The notes under the pieces are model-generated. The model saw nothing but the letters and a program-made list of their open reading frames with translations, did no database searches and was not told where the DNA came from. A stretch of 34,937 bases of DNA, taken from Pontivivens nitratireducens. Lineage in GTDB: Bacteria; Pseudomonadota; Alphaproteobacteria; Rhodobacterales; Rhodobacteraceae. Location: NCBI RefSeq assembly GCF_014235845.1, contig NZ_JACJUQ010000020.1:1-34937 (forward strand), in the 5' to 3' direction. Each line of letters opens with the position of its first letter. The stretch's first letter is position 1. A program made the position numbers and the translations under genes. Below, piece after piece: positions 1-9,101 of this stretch.

Positions 1-11
1 TAGCAGTCGAA

Positions 12-70
12 TCTCATAATTAAGGGCAAAAAATATCCCCGAACGCGTCGTGTCTCAGATTTAAGGGCAA
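12..70. repeat. pair of 18-bp imperfect direct repeats at left edge
   Basis: Two copies of an 18-bp word, at 12-29 and 53-70, share 16 of 18 bases; both contain TCTCA followed by TTAAGGGCAA and start 41 bp apart in the same orientation. The second copy is preceded by TG, giving TGTCTCA. Closely spaced repeats of this sort are typical of transposase-binding sites at the ends of IS21-like or Mu/Tn7-like elements, so this may be a left-over element end. No transposase gene is visible beside it, and bases 71-223 hold no convincing gene. The repeat is seen directly; the mobile-element reading is inference. Confidence 0.4.
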
Positions 71-223
71 CGCGACACCAGCGTCATTCACAACCTGAGC
101 ATAGGCAAATTTTGGCGAGTGCCATGTAAACTTTTGTATGACGGGCCTGTGCTTGTTGTTAAGAGCGATATCCCGTTGTGGCACAGCTTCGCGTCAACGG
201 TTGGCGCAACCACCGCTCCGACC

Positions 224-1508
224 TCAGCTGACTTGCATCCAGGTCGCCATGCCATCAGCCTGATGGCTCAGCATATGGCAGTGCAGCATCCACGCGCCGG
301 GATTGTCGAGTACGCACACAATCGTCATCGTCTCGCCCGGCGCTACGAGGGTCGTGTCGCGAAGGTGGGTTCGCGCACCATTCTGATCGGTTTCCCAGAA
401 ATGGTGGCCATGCAGGTGGATACCGTGCGGAAAAGCAGTGTCGTTCACCATCCGCACCTGCACTGCTTCATCACGTCTTGCCGAAATCAGCGGTTTGTTC
501 GGCAGACCGCTCACGTCGTTGAAGGCCCAGCCCCCGAACCCGCCGTGCGCGCCGTCCCCGGCACCGCCTTGCATGAAGAGATCTGCCGTTTGCGTGATCT
601 CTCCGGGCGCGGGCACGAGGTTCGCGGGGAGGGGAGCTATCGGCGCAGACCGGATTTGTCGCTGACCGTTCAACATAATGCCCCCCAGTTCCTCGCCACC
701 CGAAGGCACGGTTTCTCTTAGGATCACATCACCCGTCACATCTGCGATGATGTCGATGCGCTGCGCCGGTGCGAGTTTTAGATTGCCCAGCGAAACCAGC
801 TCGGGCAGCGGCATCCCGTCATAGGCCACACAAAAGCCCGTCAGCCCGTCGATACGTATCTCGAAAATGCGATCCGGTGTCGGATTGATCAGACGCAACC
901 GGATGTGATCCCCCAGCCGCGCCTGCTCAGACGACAGGAAGGTGGTCATCAAGTTCCCCAGCCTACCTGCTGTTATGAAATCAGCGCGGTCGAATTCCAT
1001 GTCGAACTGGCCGGTGTCATCAAGCCGAATGTCGAAGAGGATGGCCGTGATGTCCTGATCCACGTCTGGCGGGGCAGGTTCTTCGACGATCAGGGGCCGA
1101 ACAGTCCGCGGGCGACCTGTTCGTAGGAAAGGTAGTGGGAGTGATACCAGTAGGTTCCGGCATCGGGAACCGGAAACCGGAAACCGGTACTCGTAACCCT
1201 CATTCGGGATGATGACATCCTGTGTCAGCACGTTTACGCCGTCCATCGCGTTGGGCAACCGAATGCCATGCCAGTGTACGAGGGTCCCGTCCTCCAGCCC
1301 GTTTTCCACCCGCGCCCGCAGAATATCGTTCTGGCGCTGTCTGATTTCGGGGCCGGGACAGGTGCCATTGAATCCAAGCATTGCAATGTCCCGCGACCCG
1401 ATCCGGGTGAAGGCCGGGCGTCAGGGTGACAGGCACCGAAGCCGCACTCAGGGGCAGGGGGAGCGTGGCTGCGCCAAGCGCAACCATCATCTGAAGACGC
1501 TTAAGCAT
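224..1508 (-). pseudogene. multicopper oxidase pseudogene (three frame disruptions)
   Basis: This is a periplasmic MCO of the same subgroup as the intact gene at 24241. It starts at the ATG at 1508 with a signal peptide (MLKRLQMMVALGAATLPLPL). The frame is lost near 1411-1420, where the GFNGTCPGPEIR segment continues in another frame. A second break is a 7-bp tandem duplication (CCGGAAA at 1170-1176 and 1177-1183). The third is an apparent missing G in the run at 1093-1096, which restores the frame. Between the last two breaks about 28 codons are read out of frame, and this destroys the YWYHSHY motif, a trinuclear-cluster copper-ligand pair. The first HWHG motif and the C-terminal HLHGHH and HCHMLSH ligands remain. 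Even if the long downstream frame (from 1381) is translated it lacks a signal peptide and a copper-ligand pair, so the product should be inactive. It lies 128 bp downstream of the DUF3047-like gene. Confidence 0.85.
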
Positions 1509-1636
1509 GGGTTTCCGTGTATTCCGTTTCTGGGGCCTGCAACCCACATCCCCCACCGTTGCGGAAGGGCGTCCCGGCGAGATATATTGATACATTGCAG
1601 ATCGGCGCCCAGGTTTGGCGGAATACCGGAGAGCAC

Positions 1637-2302
1637 CTAACGTATCTGCAGGTCCTGAATGGCCGCAAGGATCTTTCCGTCGGTATCATCGCTGTCGGCT
1701 GTCACCGCAAGACCGACCAGAACCTTTGGCATGTCCCCGAACGCACGCACGAAATCGCGATCCAGGTTCACATTCTCGGTGAAGTTGCCGGTTTGCGCCG
1801 TTTGCAGAATTTTCGATTTGAGACCCGTCGAGTAGGGGCTGTTCAGCAATGCGCCTTTCGCATGATTGCCACCCCAGACATAAACCAGCGCCCGCGTATT
1901 GGGATCACGCAGCAATTTGCGCGCCGTTGTTCGGCCAAGCGTGCTTGCGGTCTGCGGATCGACGAATATGAAGTACAAAGCAAGATTGCGATCATCGCCG
2001 CCGCGCCGTGTGAGGTCGGTTCCCTTAACACCCTGCGTGACGGACCATTCCCACATTGCTGCCTTTGCGGTGCCAAGGGCTGCGCTGACCGGACGCCAGA
2101 GAACCGAAACCGTGCCATCGGAAATCACGTCCAGCCGCCGACCTTGCAGGCCGTACTCGTTCGAAAAGAGCCGCAAGAGGCCCTGTTCTTTCCAGCTTCC
2201 ATCGAATGGAATTGTCTTTCCTTGCGCATAGAGGGGCGGGGCGTTTGCAGCTAATGCAACAAAAGCGATGAAAAGTGTCGCTGCGAGGGACCGTATAAAC
2301 AT
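1637..2302 (-). CDS. secreted DUF3047-like protein
   Basis: The gene encodes 221 residues. The ATG at 2302 is chosen because a strong AAGGAG ribosome site lies 7 bases upstream, and the product then begins directly with a signal peptide (MFIRSLAATLFIAFVALAAN, cleavage near YAQG). An upstream start at 2404 would bury this signal. The mature part has the WRPVSA, WEWSV, GGDDRNLALYFIFVD and LVYVWGG segments that I associate with the DUF3047 family of exported proteins of unknown biochemical role. It lies upstream of the broken MCO on the same strand, which suggests a periplasmic role alongside copper oxidation. The family assignment is from memory of motifs; the function is unknown. Confidence 0.7.
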   Translation of the reverse strand: MFIRSLAATLFIAFVALAANAPPLYAQGKTIPFDGSWKEQGLLRLFSNEYGLQGRRLDVISDGTVSVLWRPVSAALGTAKAAMWEWSVTQGVKGTDLTRRGGDDRNLALYFIFVDPQTASTLGRTTARKLLRDPNTRALVYVWGGNHAKGALLNSPYSTGLKSKILQTAQTGNFTENVNLDRDFVRAFGDMPKVLVGLAVTADSDDTDGKILAAIQDLQIR

Positions 2303-2761
2303 CTGAACTCCTTTTGCGATGCCGCTGGTCCTGCTTTGATCCCGGTTATCACCATTATGTGCCGTCATGATCCGTTGAATTGTGCCGGGCGCGCGCAACT
2401 TCAATGAACATATCCGTGATCATAGATGTGGTTGCGCAATGGTCGTTGCAGGACGCGGGAGCGAATTCAGATCATGGAGCGCGACCTTGATCGGCTGATT
2501 TCCCGCGACGGACGGATCCAGTAGGCGGCGGAGCTTCCAACCGTTACAAACAAGTACAAAACTCATGGGATACAAGCGCCTGAACACATGGACGCGGGTG
2601 CCGATGTGCGTCATCTCTGGTTCAACGGAACCGACTCCCGCACGCAAGGATGGCACATTCACCACAGCGCTTTGGGCTGGGGACAACAGGGTTGAACGCG
2701 CCAACGTCCGTTGCGGGAAACAAAATGTGGCCTTGTGTGAAACAGGCAAAGGTAACAAAGA
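2303..2761. other. divergent intergenic region with regulatory box
   Basis: This 459-bp region separates the minus-strand DUF3047-like gene from lgt on the plus strand. It holds the 18-bp direct-repeat box at 2543-2560, which points toward lgt. A 67-codon open frame from the ATG at 2565 overlaps the start of lgt in another frame; it has no recognisable domain or ribosome site, and I do not call it a gene. No terminator or RNA gene is evident. Confidence 0.5.
2543..2560 (+). promoter_or_regulatory. direct-repeat box GTKACA-N6-KACAAA upstream of lgt
   Basis: The sequence reads GTTACA, six bases, TACAAA. The two ACA half-sites are one helical turn apart (10-bp period), the arrangement bound by OmpR-family response regulators. 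The same arrangement recurs at 12560-12577, 12586-12603 and 18735-18752, always before copper-island operons. Here it is about 200 bp before lgt and on the same strand. Assignment to the response regulator at 18796 is inference. Confidence 0.5.
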
Positions 2762-3691
2762 ATGCTGACTTCGATTATCCAATTTCCTGACATCGGAACA
2801 GAGATTTTTGCCGTTGATATCGGATCGTTCCGCTTTGCCCTGCGTTGGTATGCGCTGGCCTATATTGTTGGCCTCCTTATCGGCTGGCGCATCTGTGTCG
2901 CATTGGTCCGCTCTTCGTCAGTCTGGGGGGCCGGGGCGCCGCCGCTGCAACCCAAGCAACTGGAAGACCTGCTGACATGGATCATTCTGGGCGTGATCGT
3001 GGGGGGCAGGCTGGGGTTCGTGCTTTTCTATCAACCTCAGTACTATTTTCAGAACCCCGTCGAAATCTTCATGGTCTGGCAGGGTGGTATGTCATTTCAT
3101 GGCGGCTTTTTCGGCGTGGTCGTGGCCACCTTGCTTTTTTGCTATCGCAACGGCGCACCCGTTCTATCAACGGCGGATCTGCTCGCTGTTGCAACACCAC
3201 CGGGTCTTTTCCTCGGTCGGCTGGCCAACTTCACCAATAACGAGCTTTGGGGCCGTCCGACCGATGTGCCCTGGGCGGTGGCATTCCCCGGCGAGGCGGC
3301 CCAGTCCTGTGCGGGCGTCGTGGGCCTGTGTGGCCGCCATCCGTCCCAGCTTTATGAGGCTCTTCTGGAGGGTATCCTGCTTGGCTCGGTCCTGATCTTT
3401 CTGGCCTGGAAACGCGGTTGGCTGCGCTTTCCCGGAAGCCTTACTGGCCTGTTCCTGGCGGGATACGGAAGCGCAAGGTTCCTTGTCGAGTTCTTCCGGC
3501 AGCCTGATATGCAGTTCGTCACGCAGGACAACCCGATTGGACATGCGGTTCATTGGGCGGGCTATGGGCTGACAATGGGCCAACTGCTGTCGTTGCCGAT
3601 GATTATCCTTGGCGCGGCCCTGATCGTATGGTCCCGCAGGCGTGTGACGGTTAATTCTGCGGATCTGGTGTCGACATCAGATTCTTTGTGA
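2762..3691 (+). CDS. lgt: prolipoprotein diacylglyceryl transferase
   Basis: Lgt transfers diacylglycerol from phosphatidylglycerol to the lipobox cysteine of prolipoproteins at the inner membrane. The 309-residue product has the expected many hydrophobic segments and the family signatures: [10 protein letters not shown] near the N-terminus, the HGG motif within [37 protein letters not shown], and [10 protein letters not shown] near the C-terminus. All the motifs I know for activity are present, so the enzyme should be functional. Since lgt is essential and normally chromosomal, a copy in a copper island is probably a second one. The copper-island box at 2543-2560 lies upstream in the same orientation, which suggests induction with the copper genes. 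The lipoprotein at 16930-17193 is a possible local substrate. Confidence 0.93.
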   Translation: MLTSIIQFPDIGTEIFAVDIGSFRFALRWYALAYIVGLLIGWRICVALVRSSSVWGAGAPPLQPKQLEDLLTWIILGVIVGGRLGFVLFYQPQYYFQNPVEIFMVWQGGMSFHGGFFGVVVATLLFCYRNGAPVLSTADLLAVATPPGLFLGRLANFTNNELWGRPTDVPWAVAFPGEAAQSCAGVVGLCGRHPSQLYEALLEGILLGSVLIFLAWKRGWLRFPGSLTGLFLAGYGSARFLVEFFRQPDMQFVTQDNPIGHAVHWAGYGLTMGQLLSLPMIILGAALIVWSRRRVTVNSADLVSTSDSL

Positions 3692-3760
3692 ATATCCGAG
3701 CGTAGTGTTGGCGAAGTGACCATTGCGGCCTGGGTCCGCATATGAGCCTTGGGCGCGTGC

Positions 3761-4283
3761 TCAATGATGCGGCTTGCGTCCTTTCGCAATCATCAGATGG
3801 TGCTCTTGATGATGTACACCGATTGTCATCAGACCAAAGAAACCAAGGCCCTGTATTTGTTCACCATCGCCACCCACGATCAGTGCGACACCATCCTCCA
3901 TTTCTTCTGACGCAACACTCCAGCCTGTTTCACCGGCAAGGAACGGTGCATGGGCGGGAACCATTGTGTTGATGGCCGACAGGACACGCGGGCTGCCACG
4001 CACTTCGAACCGTGCCCCGTCGGGCCGCAGAATGCGGGTGACCTCTGCCTTTCGTGTCAAAAGGTCCATATCGACCAGATGGTCCCTCAGTTTGTCGATA
4101 TTGACGGCGCCCCAATCGGTTTCGGGATCGGCCTGGAGCAGCACAACTATTTCGGCCAATGCGGCGAAGGCGGACTGGCCGGTTTCCTGGGGCGTCGGAC
4201 GCGTGACCCATGGATGAATGCATTTGTTGCGGCGTAACGGGTGTCGCAAGCAAGACAGCGAAGAGAACGGGTATCAGTCGCAT
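3761..4283 (-). pseudogene. secreted conserved hypothetical protein, frameshifted
   Basis: The gene starts at the ATG at 4283 with a signal peptide (MRLIPVLFAVLLATPVTP) and the stretch QMHSSMGHASDAP. The frame is then lost near 4196-4200, in a run read on the coding strand as GCCCCAG; one more C would join it to QETGQSAFAALAEIVV in the frame running to the stop at 3761. The downstream part (DWGAVNIDKLRDHLVDMDLL; then AINTMVPAHA, GLMTIGVHHQEHH) resembles a small His-rich secreted protein I have seen beside alphaproteobacterial copper genes, but I know no name or function for it. The intact product would be about 174 residues. It is divergent from the Crp/Fnr-type regulator. The indel could be real decay or a homopolymer sequencing error. 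Confidence 0.7.
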
Positions 4284-4340
4284 GGACCAGCCTTTCCTGA
4301 GTGTATTCGGATTCAGCCTAGTACCTGATCGGACCCTGAA

Positions 4341-4358
4341 ATATGATTTGGATCATAT
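4341..4358. promoter_or_regulatory. perfect 7+4+7 palindrome, FNR/CRP-like operator
   Basis: Bases 4341-4358 form a perfect inverted repeat of ATATGAT and ATCATAT around TTGG. Its core ATGAT-N4-ATCAT has the geometry of an FNR-type site (TTGAT-N4-ATCAA). It overlaps the probable start codon (4357) of the Crp/Fnr-type gene and lies between two divergent genes, so autoregulation is a natural guess. The palindrome is seen; the binding protein is inferred. Confidence 0.5.
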
Positions 4359-4923
4359 GATGCCTGAACCCTATAATCTCATACCGCCCTCCGCCTTGCG
4401 TCCGCTGACGAGGGCCGCAGGGGATACGGTCTTTCGTCAGGGCGCGCGGACCTGCGGCCTTTATGTTGTTAAGTGCGGGCGCGTTCATCTTGAGCGTGTC
4501 GGCCCGGATGGCGAACGATTTATCATCTACCGTGCCGAGCCCGGGATGAGCCTTGCCGAAGCATCGGTGTTTTCGGATAGATACCACTGCGATGCGGTCG
4601 TGGCGGAGGCTGGGGCGTTTGTACAGATCGACAAAGCGGCGGTCTTGTCTGCCTTTGCAGATCCGGATTTTGCACGCGCCTATGCGCGGCAAGCGGCACA
4701 GCAGATACAAGCGCAACGTCAGGCGCTTGAGATCGTAGGCATCCGCCGCGCAGAAGAACGGGTCTATGCCGGTATGGTGGCGGGCCTGCTTGAAAGCTCC
4801 GTTGTCGATTTTGCCAGCGCGCTGCACCTTTCGCACGAGGCCACCTATCGGGCCTTGCGAAAGCTTGTGAATGATGGCCGGATCGCAAATCCGACCCGGG
4901 GAACGTATCATTTGCGCCCCTGA
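4357..4923 (+). CDS. Crp/Fnr-family transcriptional regulator
   Basis: This 188-residue protein has an N-terminal cyclic-nucleotide-binding-type beta-barrel (FRQGARTCGLYVVKCGRVHLER, then GERFIIYRAEPGMSLAEASVF) and a C-terminal winged helix (FASALHLSHEATYRALRKL). No N-terminal cysteine cluster of FNR type is visible with this start. The start is placed at ATG 4357 (4360 also possible) because the conserved domain begins just after it; the frame is open upstream to 4210, but that part crosses the palindrome and the divergent gene's signal peptide. The effector is unknown. Small Crp-like regulators of about 190 residues are common in alphaproteobacteria. It may control the divergent gene at 4283 and itself through the palindrome at 4341-4358. 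Confidence 0.8.
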   Translation: MMPEPYNLIPPSALRPLTRAAGDTVFRQGARTCGLYVVKCGRVHLERVGPDGERFIIYRAEPGMSLAEASVFSDRYHCDAVVAEAGAFVQIDKAAVLSAFADPDFARAYARQAAQQIQAQRQALEIVGIRRAEERVYAGMVAGLLESSVVDFASALHLSHEATYRALRKLVNDGRIANPTRGTYHLRP

Positions 4924-5040
4924 ATGGATCAGCCGGACCATGCCCGGTTCGAGATAACAAAAGGTGCGGTAGCAAAGCTTGGCGGGTATTTCGCTTGCCC
5001 GATAACAATGAGAATTGCTGCCCGCGACGATGACCTGTTT

Positions 5041-5970
5041 TCAAAGATCGCCGTTATGCCCTGTCTTACTGCTCGCCGCTGAAAGGTCGATTGCCTCAGC
5101 GCCGCTTTCGTCGAAGCACCGTGTTTCGATCTGCAGGGTTGCGAAAAAGAACCCGAAGTCCTTACGCAGCATGTCGTAGGCGGTTTGCAGGACCTCTTCT
5201 TGATCTGTGACACGCAGATGCGCGGAGAAGACATGCTTGCCACTTGTCAGCGCCCAGGCATGAATATGGTGAACATCGGAAACCTCGTGCAGTTCTTCAA
5301 GGGTACGTTTGATTTCAGGCAGACTCACTTCGGGAGGCGTGCCTTCCATCAAAAGATGCGCCGCTTCTTTCAGCAATCCCCAGCTCGCCCATAGCAGGAC
5401 AAACCCGAACGCCATGCCAAGCAGCGGGTCGATCAGCAGAAACCCGGTGAATTCGATTGCGAGGGCGGTCACGATGATCAACAGACTGCCAACAAAGGTC
5501 TGGATGATATGCCAGAACGCTCCCTTCGTGTTCAGATCTTCCTTGCTTTGCTTCCAGATCAGCGCAAGCGAAATGAACTCCGTAAAGAGCCCCCCGGCAG
5601 CCGCAATCAGCATCGGACCCGTTGGAAGATCAATTGGCGCAGACATGCGCATGGCAGCCATCGCGATGACAACAACCGCCATGGCCAGCAAGAAGCCGCC
5701 ATTCACAAGGGCGCCGATGATTTCGGCGCGCGCCCAGCCAAAGCTCCGCTCTTCATCCGCCGGACGCAACGCCATACGCGCCGCGACAATGGCGACCAGC
5801 ACACCGCCCACGGCCGAAAAGGTATGGAACGCGTCGGAGATGACCGCGATTGACCCTGTCCATAGGCCAATCGCCAGTTCAATCACAAAATAGATGCCGG
5901 TCAACTAGGCTGATATCGCCAGCCCCTTGCCGCCGGACGGCATATGCCCCTGATGTCCGCCTGCCATCAT
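5041..5970 (-). pseudogene. cation diffusion facilitator with in-frame TAG near N-terminus
   Basis: This CDF-family metal efflux transporter is broken by one nonsense codon. A strong AAGGAG site precedes the ATG at 5970, which starts a His/Gly-rich N-terminus (MMAGGHQGHMPSGGKG) leading into LAISA, then TAG at 5905-5907, and the frame runs on from LTGIYFVIELAIG. The codon directly after the stop is TTG (5904), a possible weak restart. The rest is intact: SDAFHTFSAVGG in the metal-site helix, further membrane segments, and the cytosolic domain with VHHIHAWALTSGKHVFSAHL. The gene lies 19 bp downstream of the copper ATPase and is probably co-transcribed. If TGG (Trp) was mutated to TAG, a restarted 287-residue product would lack only the N-terminus and might still work, so loss of function is not certain. 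Confidence 0.75.
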
Positions 5971-5989
5971 CTATCTCCTTAGTTTGCGA

Positions 5990-8335
5990 CTAAAGCCGTA
6001 CCCGTCGCAGCCGCAGTGCATTGCTAATGACGGAGACCGAAGACAGGCTCATCGCGGCGGCGGCGATCATCGGCGACAGAAGAAGGCCGAAAAACGGGTA
6101 GAGAATACCAGCCGCGATGGGCACACCTGCGGTATTGTAGGCGAAGGCAAAAAACAGGTTCTGCTTGATGTTTCGCACCGTTGCCTTTGCCAATCGGCGC
6201 GCACGCACGATGCCGACAAGATCACCACCCAGAAGGGTGATGCCTGCGCTTTCCACGGCAACGTCGGCACCGGTGCCCATCGCAATGCCCACATCAGCCG
6301 CCGCCAGGGCAGGGGCATCGTTCACGCCGTCTCCTGCCATGGCGATCCGGGCCCCTTCTTGTCTGAGGGAGTCCACCAATGCCTTCTTGTCTTCGGGCAA
6401 GACGCCTGCGTGGACTTCATCAATACCCAGCTTTGCGGCGACGGCTTCGGCGGTTTTCTGATTGTCACCGGTTGCCATTATGACCCTGAGACCGAGGCGA
6501 TGAAGGTCATCGATGGCGTCTGCCGTGGACTCCTTGATGGGATCGGCAACAGCGACAATGCCGGCAAAAGTGCCATCTATCGCCACAAGCATTGCTGTCT
6601 TTCCAGATTCACGAAGGTCGTCCGCAGCAAATTCCGCAATCGAAGCGTCAACGTTGATCTCTGCCATCATGGCGGGATTCCCAAGTGCCACGACCTGGCC
6701 ATCGACCATGCCTTTCACGCCCTTGCCAGTCACGGCTTCGAATTCCGTTGCGTTCGGAAGCGTCAGCCCCCGTGCCAGCGCACCCTCGACTATTGCTTCG
6801 GCCAGCGGATGTTCGGAGCCCCGTTCGAGGGCCGCAGCCATTGTCAGCAGGTCATTTTCAGCCTTGTCCCCCGTGGGCACCACGTCTGTCAGCTTGGGGC
6901 GCCCTTCGGTGAGTGTTCCGGTCTTGTCAACGATGACGGTATCGACACGCGCCATGCGTTCCAGTGCTTCGGCGTCTTTGATCAGAACGCCAGCCTGTGC
7001 CCCGCGGCCCGCCGCCGTTGTGATCGAAATGGGCGTCGCAAGGCCCAAGGCACAGGGGCAAGCAATGATAAGAACGGATACGGCTGCAGTAACAGCGAAG
7101 GCGAGCGCGGGATCGGGCCCTAAGAACAGCCAGACAACGAAGGATATGATCGCAATGACGACAACCGTCGGAACAAAGACGGACGATACCCGGTCCGCCA
7201 GACCCTGAATCGGCGCGCGCGACCGCTTTGCACCTGCCACCATGTCCACGATCTGGGACAGGACCGTGTCCGCACCGACCTGTGTGGCCCGGATCGCCAA
7301 TGTGCCGTTCTTGTTGATCGTGCCGCCTGTGACCCGGTCGCCTTGTGTTTTCTCGACCGGCAACGGCTCTCCGGTGATCATACTTTCGTCGATAGATGAA
7401 TGCCCTTCGAGGACCTCGGCATCGACGGGTATGCTGTCGCCGGGGCGTACCCGCAACCTGTCACCCTCAACAATGTGTTCGAGAGGTGCGTCATATTCCG
7501 TCCCGTCCGGCAGGATCCGCCGCGCCGTTTTTGGTGCGAGATCGAGCAATGCACGGATGGCATCACCCGTCCGTTCGCGGGCGCGCAACTCGAGCACCTG
7601 ACCGACAAAGATCAGCGCAACGATCACAACCGCAGCTTCGTAATATGTCCCGACGCTTTGGCCGTTTCGATACGCTTCGGGGAAAATGCCGGGCAGGAAT
7701 GTTGCGGCAAGCGAATAGATATAGGCAGCCCCGACGCCAAGCGCGATCAGGGTCCACATGTTCGGCGATATATTCCTGATCGATTCCCACCCCCTTTTGA
7801 AGAAGGGAAGAGCCGCCCAGAGAATGATCGGGGTTGCGAGGACGAATTCGATGTAGACAGCCGTCTGATGTCCGATCCATTCTCGCACAGGTAGGCCGAC
7901 CAGTTCACCCATCGTCAGGATAACCAGCGGAACGGCGGCTGCCGCGCTGATCCACATGCGTGTTGTGAAATCGGACAACTCTTCTGACGGCTCGTCCGAT
8001 GGAAGCATCGGTTCAAGCGCCATGCCGCAGATCGGACAGGACCCGGGCTCATCCTTCAGGATTTGCGGATGCATCGGGCAGGTCCATTGCGTACCGGCCT
8101 CGCCATGTGCTGGTGTCTTTTGGGCGTTTCCCGACGCATAGTAAAATGGGTCTTTGCCAAACTTGGTTTCGCAGTTTTCCGAGCAGAAATGAAAGACCTC
8201 TCCATCATACTCGGCACTGCGCGTGTCTTCGTCTATCTCGACGGTCATGCCGCACACCGGGTCGGTCGCTGTATCTGGGTCTGATGCGGTCGAGGTGCGC
8301 GTCATGTCGTGATGATGTTCTTGGTCCGTGGCCAT
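5990..8335 (-). CDS. copA: copper-translocating P1B-type ATPase with YHS and HMBD domains
   Basis: This 781-residue inner-membrane pump exports Cu(I) or a related soft metal. From the N-terminus it has a His cluster (residues 7-9), a YHS domain (DPVCGMTV near 25-32, with FHFCSENC), and a heavy-metal-binding domain (WTCPMHP to [10 protein letters not shown], 84-109) in place of the usual HMA domains. The ATPase core follows with TGEP at 321-324, the transport motif CPC at 426-428, DKTGT at 470-474, the HP motif of SEHP at 509-510 and GDGVND at 668-673. All catalytic motifs are intact. A canonical CueR-type promoter lies just upstream at 8366-8396, so copper induction is likely. The CDF gene follows in the same direction. 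It differs in N-terminal design from the second ATPase at 27189, so the two pumps probably use different metal donors. Confidence 0.94.
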   Translation of the reverse strand: MATDQEHHHDMTRTSTASDPDTATDPVCGMTVEIDEDTRSAEYDGEVFHFCSENCETKFGKDPFYYASGNAQKTPAHGEAGTQWTCPMHPQILKDEPGSCPICGMALEPMLPSDEPSEELSDFTTRMWISAAAAVPLVILTMGELVGLPVREWIGHQTAVYIEFVLATPIILWAALPFFKRGWESIRNISPNMWTLIALGVGAAYIYSLAATFLPGIFPEAYRNGQSVGTYYEAAVVIVALIFVGQVLELRARERTGDAIRALLDLAPKTARRILPDGTEYDAPLEHIVEGDRLRVRPGDSIPVDAEVLEGHSSIDESMITGEPLPVEKTQGDRVTGGTINKNGTLAIRATQVGADTVLSQIVDMVAGAKRSRAPIQGLADRVSSVFVPTVVVIAIISFVVWLFLGPDPALAFAVTAAVSVLIIACPCALGLATPISITTAAGRGAQAGVLIKDAEALERMARVDTVIVDKTGTLTEGRPKLTDVVPTGDKAENDLLTMAAALERGSEHPLAEAIVEGALARGLTLPNATEFEAVTGKGVKGMVDGQVVALGNPAMMAEINVDASIAEFAADDLRESGKTAMLVAIDGTFAGIVAVADPIKESTADAIDDLHRLGLRVIMATGDNQKTAEAVAAKLGIDEVHAGVLPEDKKALVDSLRQEGARIAMAGDGVNDAPALAAADVGIAMGTGADVAVESAGITLLGGDLVGIVRARRLAKATVRNIKQNLFFAFAYNTAGVPIAAGILYPFFGLLLSPMIAAAAMSLSSVSVISNALRLRRVRL

Positions 8336-8365
8336 CTTCTAATTCCCGTTTTCAAGACAATTGAA

Positions 8366-8396
8366 CACATAACCCTTCCAGTTACTGGAGGGTCAA
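8366..8396 (-). promoter_or_regulatory. CueR-type promoter of the YHS copper ATPase
   Basis: On the minus strand the -35 TTGACC (8396-8391) and the -10 TATGTG (8371-8366) are separated by 19 bp. The spacer holds the dyad CTCCAGTAACTGGAAGG. The long spacer with a CCAG/CTGG dyad is the hallmark of MerR-family copper promoters. The ATG lies about 30 bp further on. The cueR gene at 29709 is the obvious partner. Confidence 0.85.
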
Positions 8397-8456
8397 GACT
8401 CTTCCGACAACGCTGCGTATGAATTTTATGGGCCTTCGCGATGCGCGAAGCTCCTG

Positions 8457-9014
8457 TCAGCCCAGGGTCAGTATCATGTCTTCCGAAACGGACATCGTGG
8501 GAATATGCAGGTTCTCCGGTGCCGGACCCTTTCGAATGCGTCCTGCTGTATCATAATGGGAGCCATGACAGGGACAGAACCAACCACCAAAATCGCCGGC
8601 TCCGTCACCAAGTGGTACACATCCCAGATGCGTGCAAACGCCTATCATGACCAAGAAATTCTCATTTCCCGCCACTGCCCTGTTTGCATCGGTGGCCAGG
8701 TCATCTCCGGATATGTTGGGATTTCTGGCGACGGTATCAGGAAGGGAAAGCACATCTTCCGAACGGGCCTGCGCGATTTCCGCGTCGGTCCTGTGCCGGA
8801 TGAACACCGGCTTGCCGAGAAAACTGACAGTCAATTGCGTTCCGGGTTCCACACCGGAGATATCGACGCGGATCTGGGACAGCGCGCGGACATCGGCGGA
8901 TGGGTTCATCTGATTGAGCAATGGCCAGACCGCAGCCCCTACGGCAACCGCGCCCGTTCCGGCGGTGGCGTAGTACAGGAAATCCCGGCGGAGTTGTGGT
9001 GTTTGTGTATCCAT
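8457..9014 (-). CDS. petA: Rieske iron-sulfur protein (bc1-type), stand-alone
   Basis: The 185-residue product is a ubiquinol-cytochrome c reductase iron-sulfur subunit. It has an N-terminal RRDF plus hydrophobic anchor ([18 protein letters not shown]), the flexible hinge region NPSADVRAL, and both [2Fe-2S] ligand boxes, CTHLGC and CPCHGSHYD. The usual partners petB (cytochrome b) and petC (cytochrome c1) are absent from the window. It could be a spare subunit for the chromosomal bc1 complex, replacing a protein whose exposed cluster is damaged by copper, or an electron carrier for the island's oxidases. No good ribosome site precedes the ATG at 9014. It lies 87 bp after the TVP38-family gene on the same strand. 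Confidence 0.92.
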   Translation of the reverse strand: MDTQTPQLRRDFLYYATAGTGAVAVGAAVWPLLNQMNPSADVRALSQIRVDISGVEPGTQLTVSFLGKPVFIRHRTDAEIAQARSEDVLSLPDTVARNPNISGDDLATDANRAVAGNENFLVMIGVCTHLGCVPLGDGAGDFGGWFCPCHGSHYDTAGRIRKGPAPENLHIPTMSVSEDMILTLG

Positions 9015-9022
9015 AGCGATTC

Positions 9023-9053
9023 ACGGTCGCAGCTTCCTGTGGGGGAAGGTCAA
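9023..9053 (-). promoter_or_regulatory. possible MerR/CueR-like box before the Rieske gene
   Basis: On the minus strand TTGACC (9053-9048) is followed by TTCCCCCACAGGAAG, similar to the -35 and dyad of the CueR promoters. The expected -10 position (GACCGT) is poor, and the ATG at 9014 would be almost at the transcript start. It may be a degenerate or non-functional site. Confidence 0.25.
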
Positions 9054-9101
9054 TGGTAAAGTAGGCAATCACGGTTTTCATTTTTGCTGACATACTCAGA
9101 C

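Noticed and set aside
119-721. A 200-codon plus-strand open frame
   Set aside because: It is antisense to the MCO pseudogene, has no recognisable domain, and is a by-product of high-GC coding on the other strand.
2565-2768. A 67-codon frame between the regulatory box and lgt
   Set aside because: It has no ribosome site or domain and overlaps the lgt start in a different frame.
5984-7123. A 379-codon plus-strand frame opposite the copper ATPase
   Set aside because: The minus strand carries all ATPase motifs; the plus-strand product is Cys/His-scattered with no family signature.
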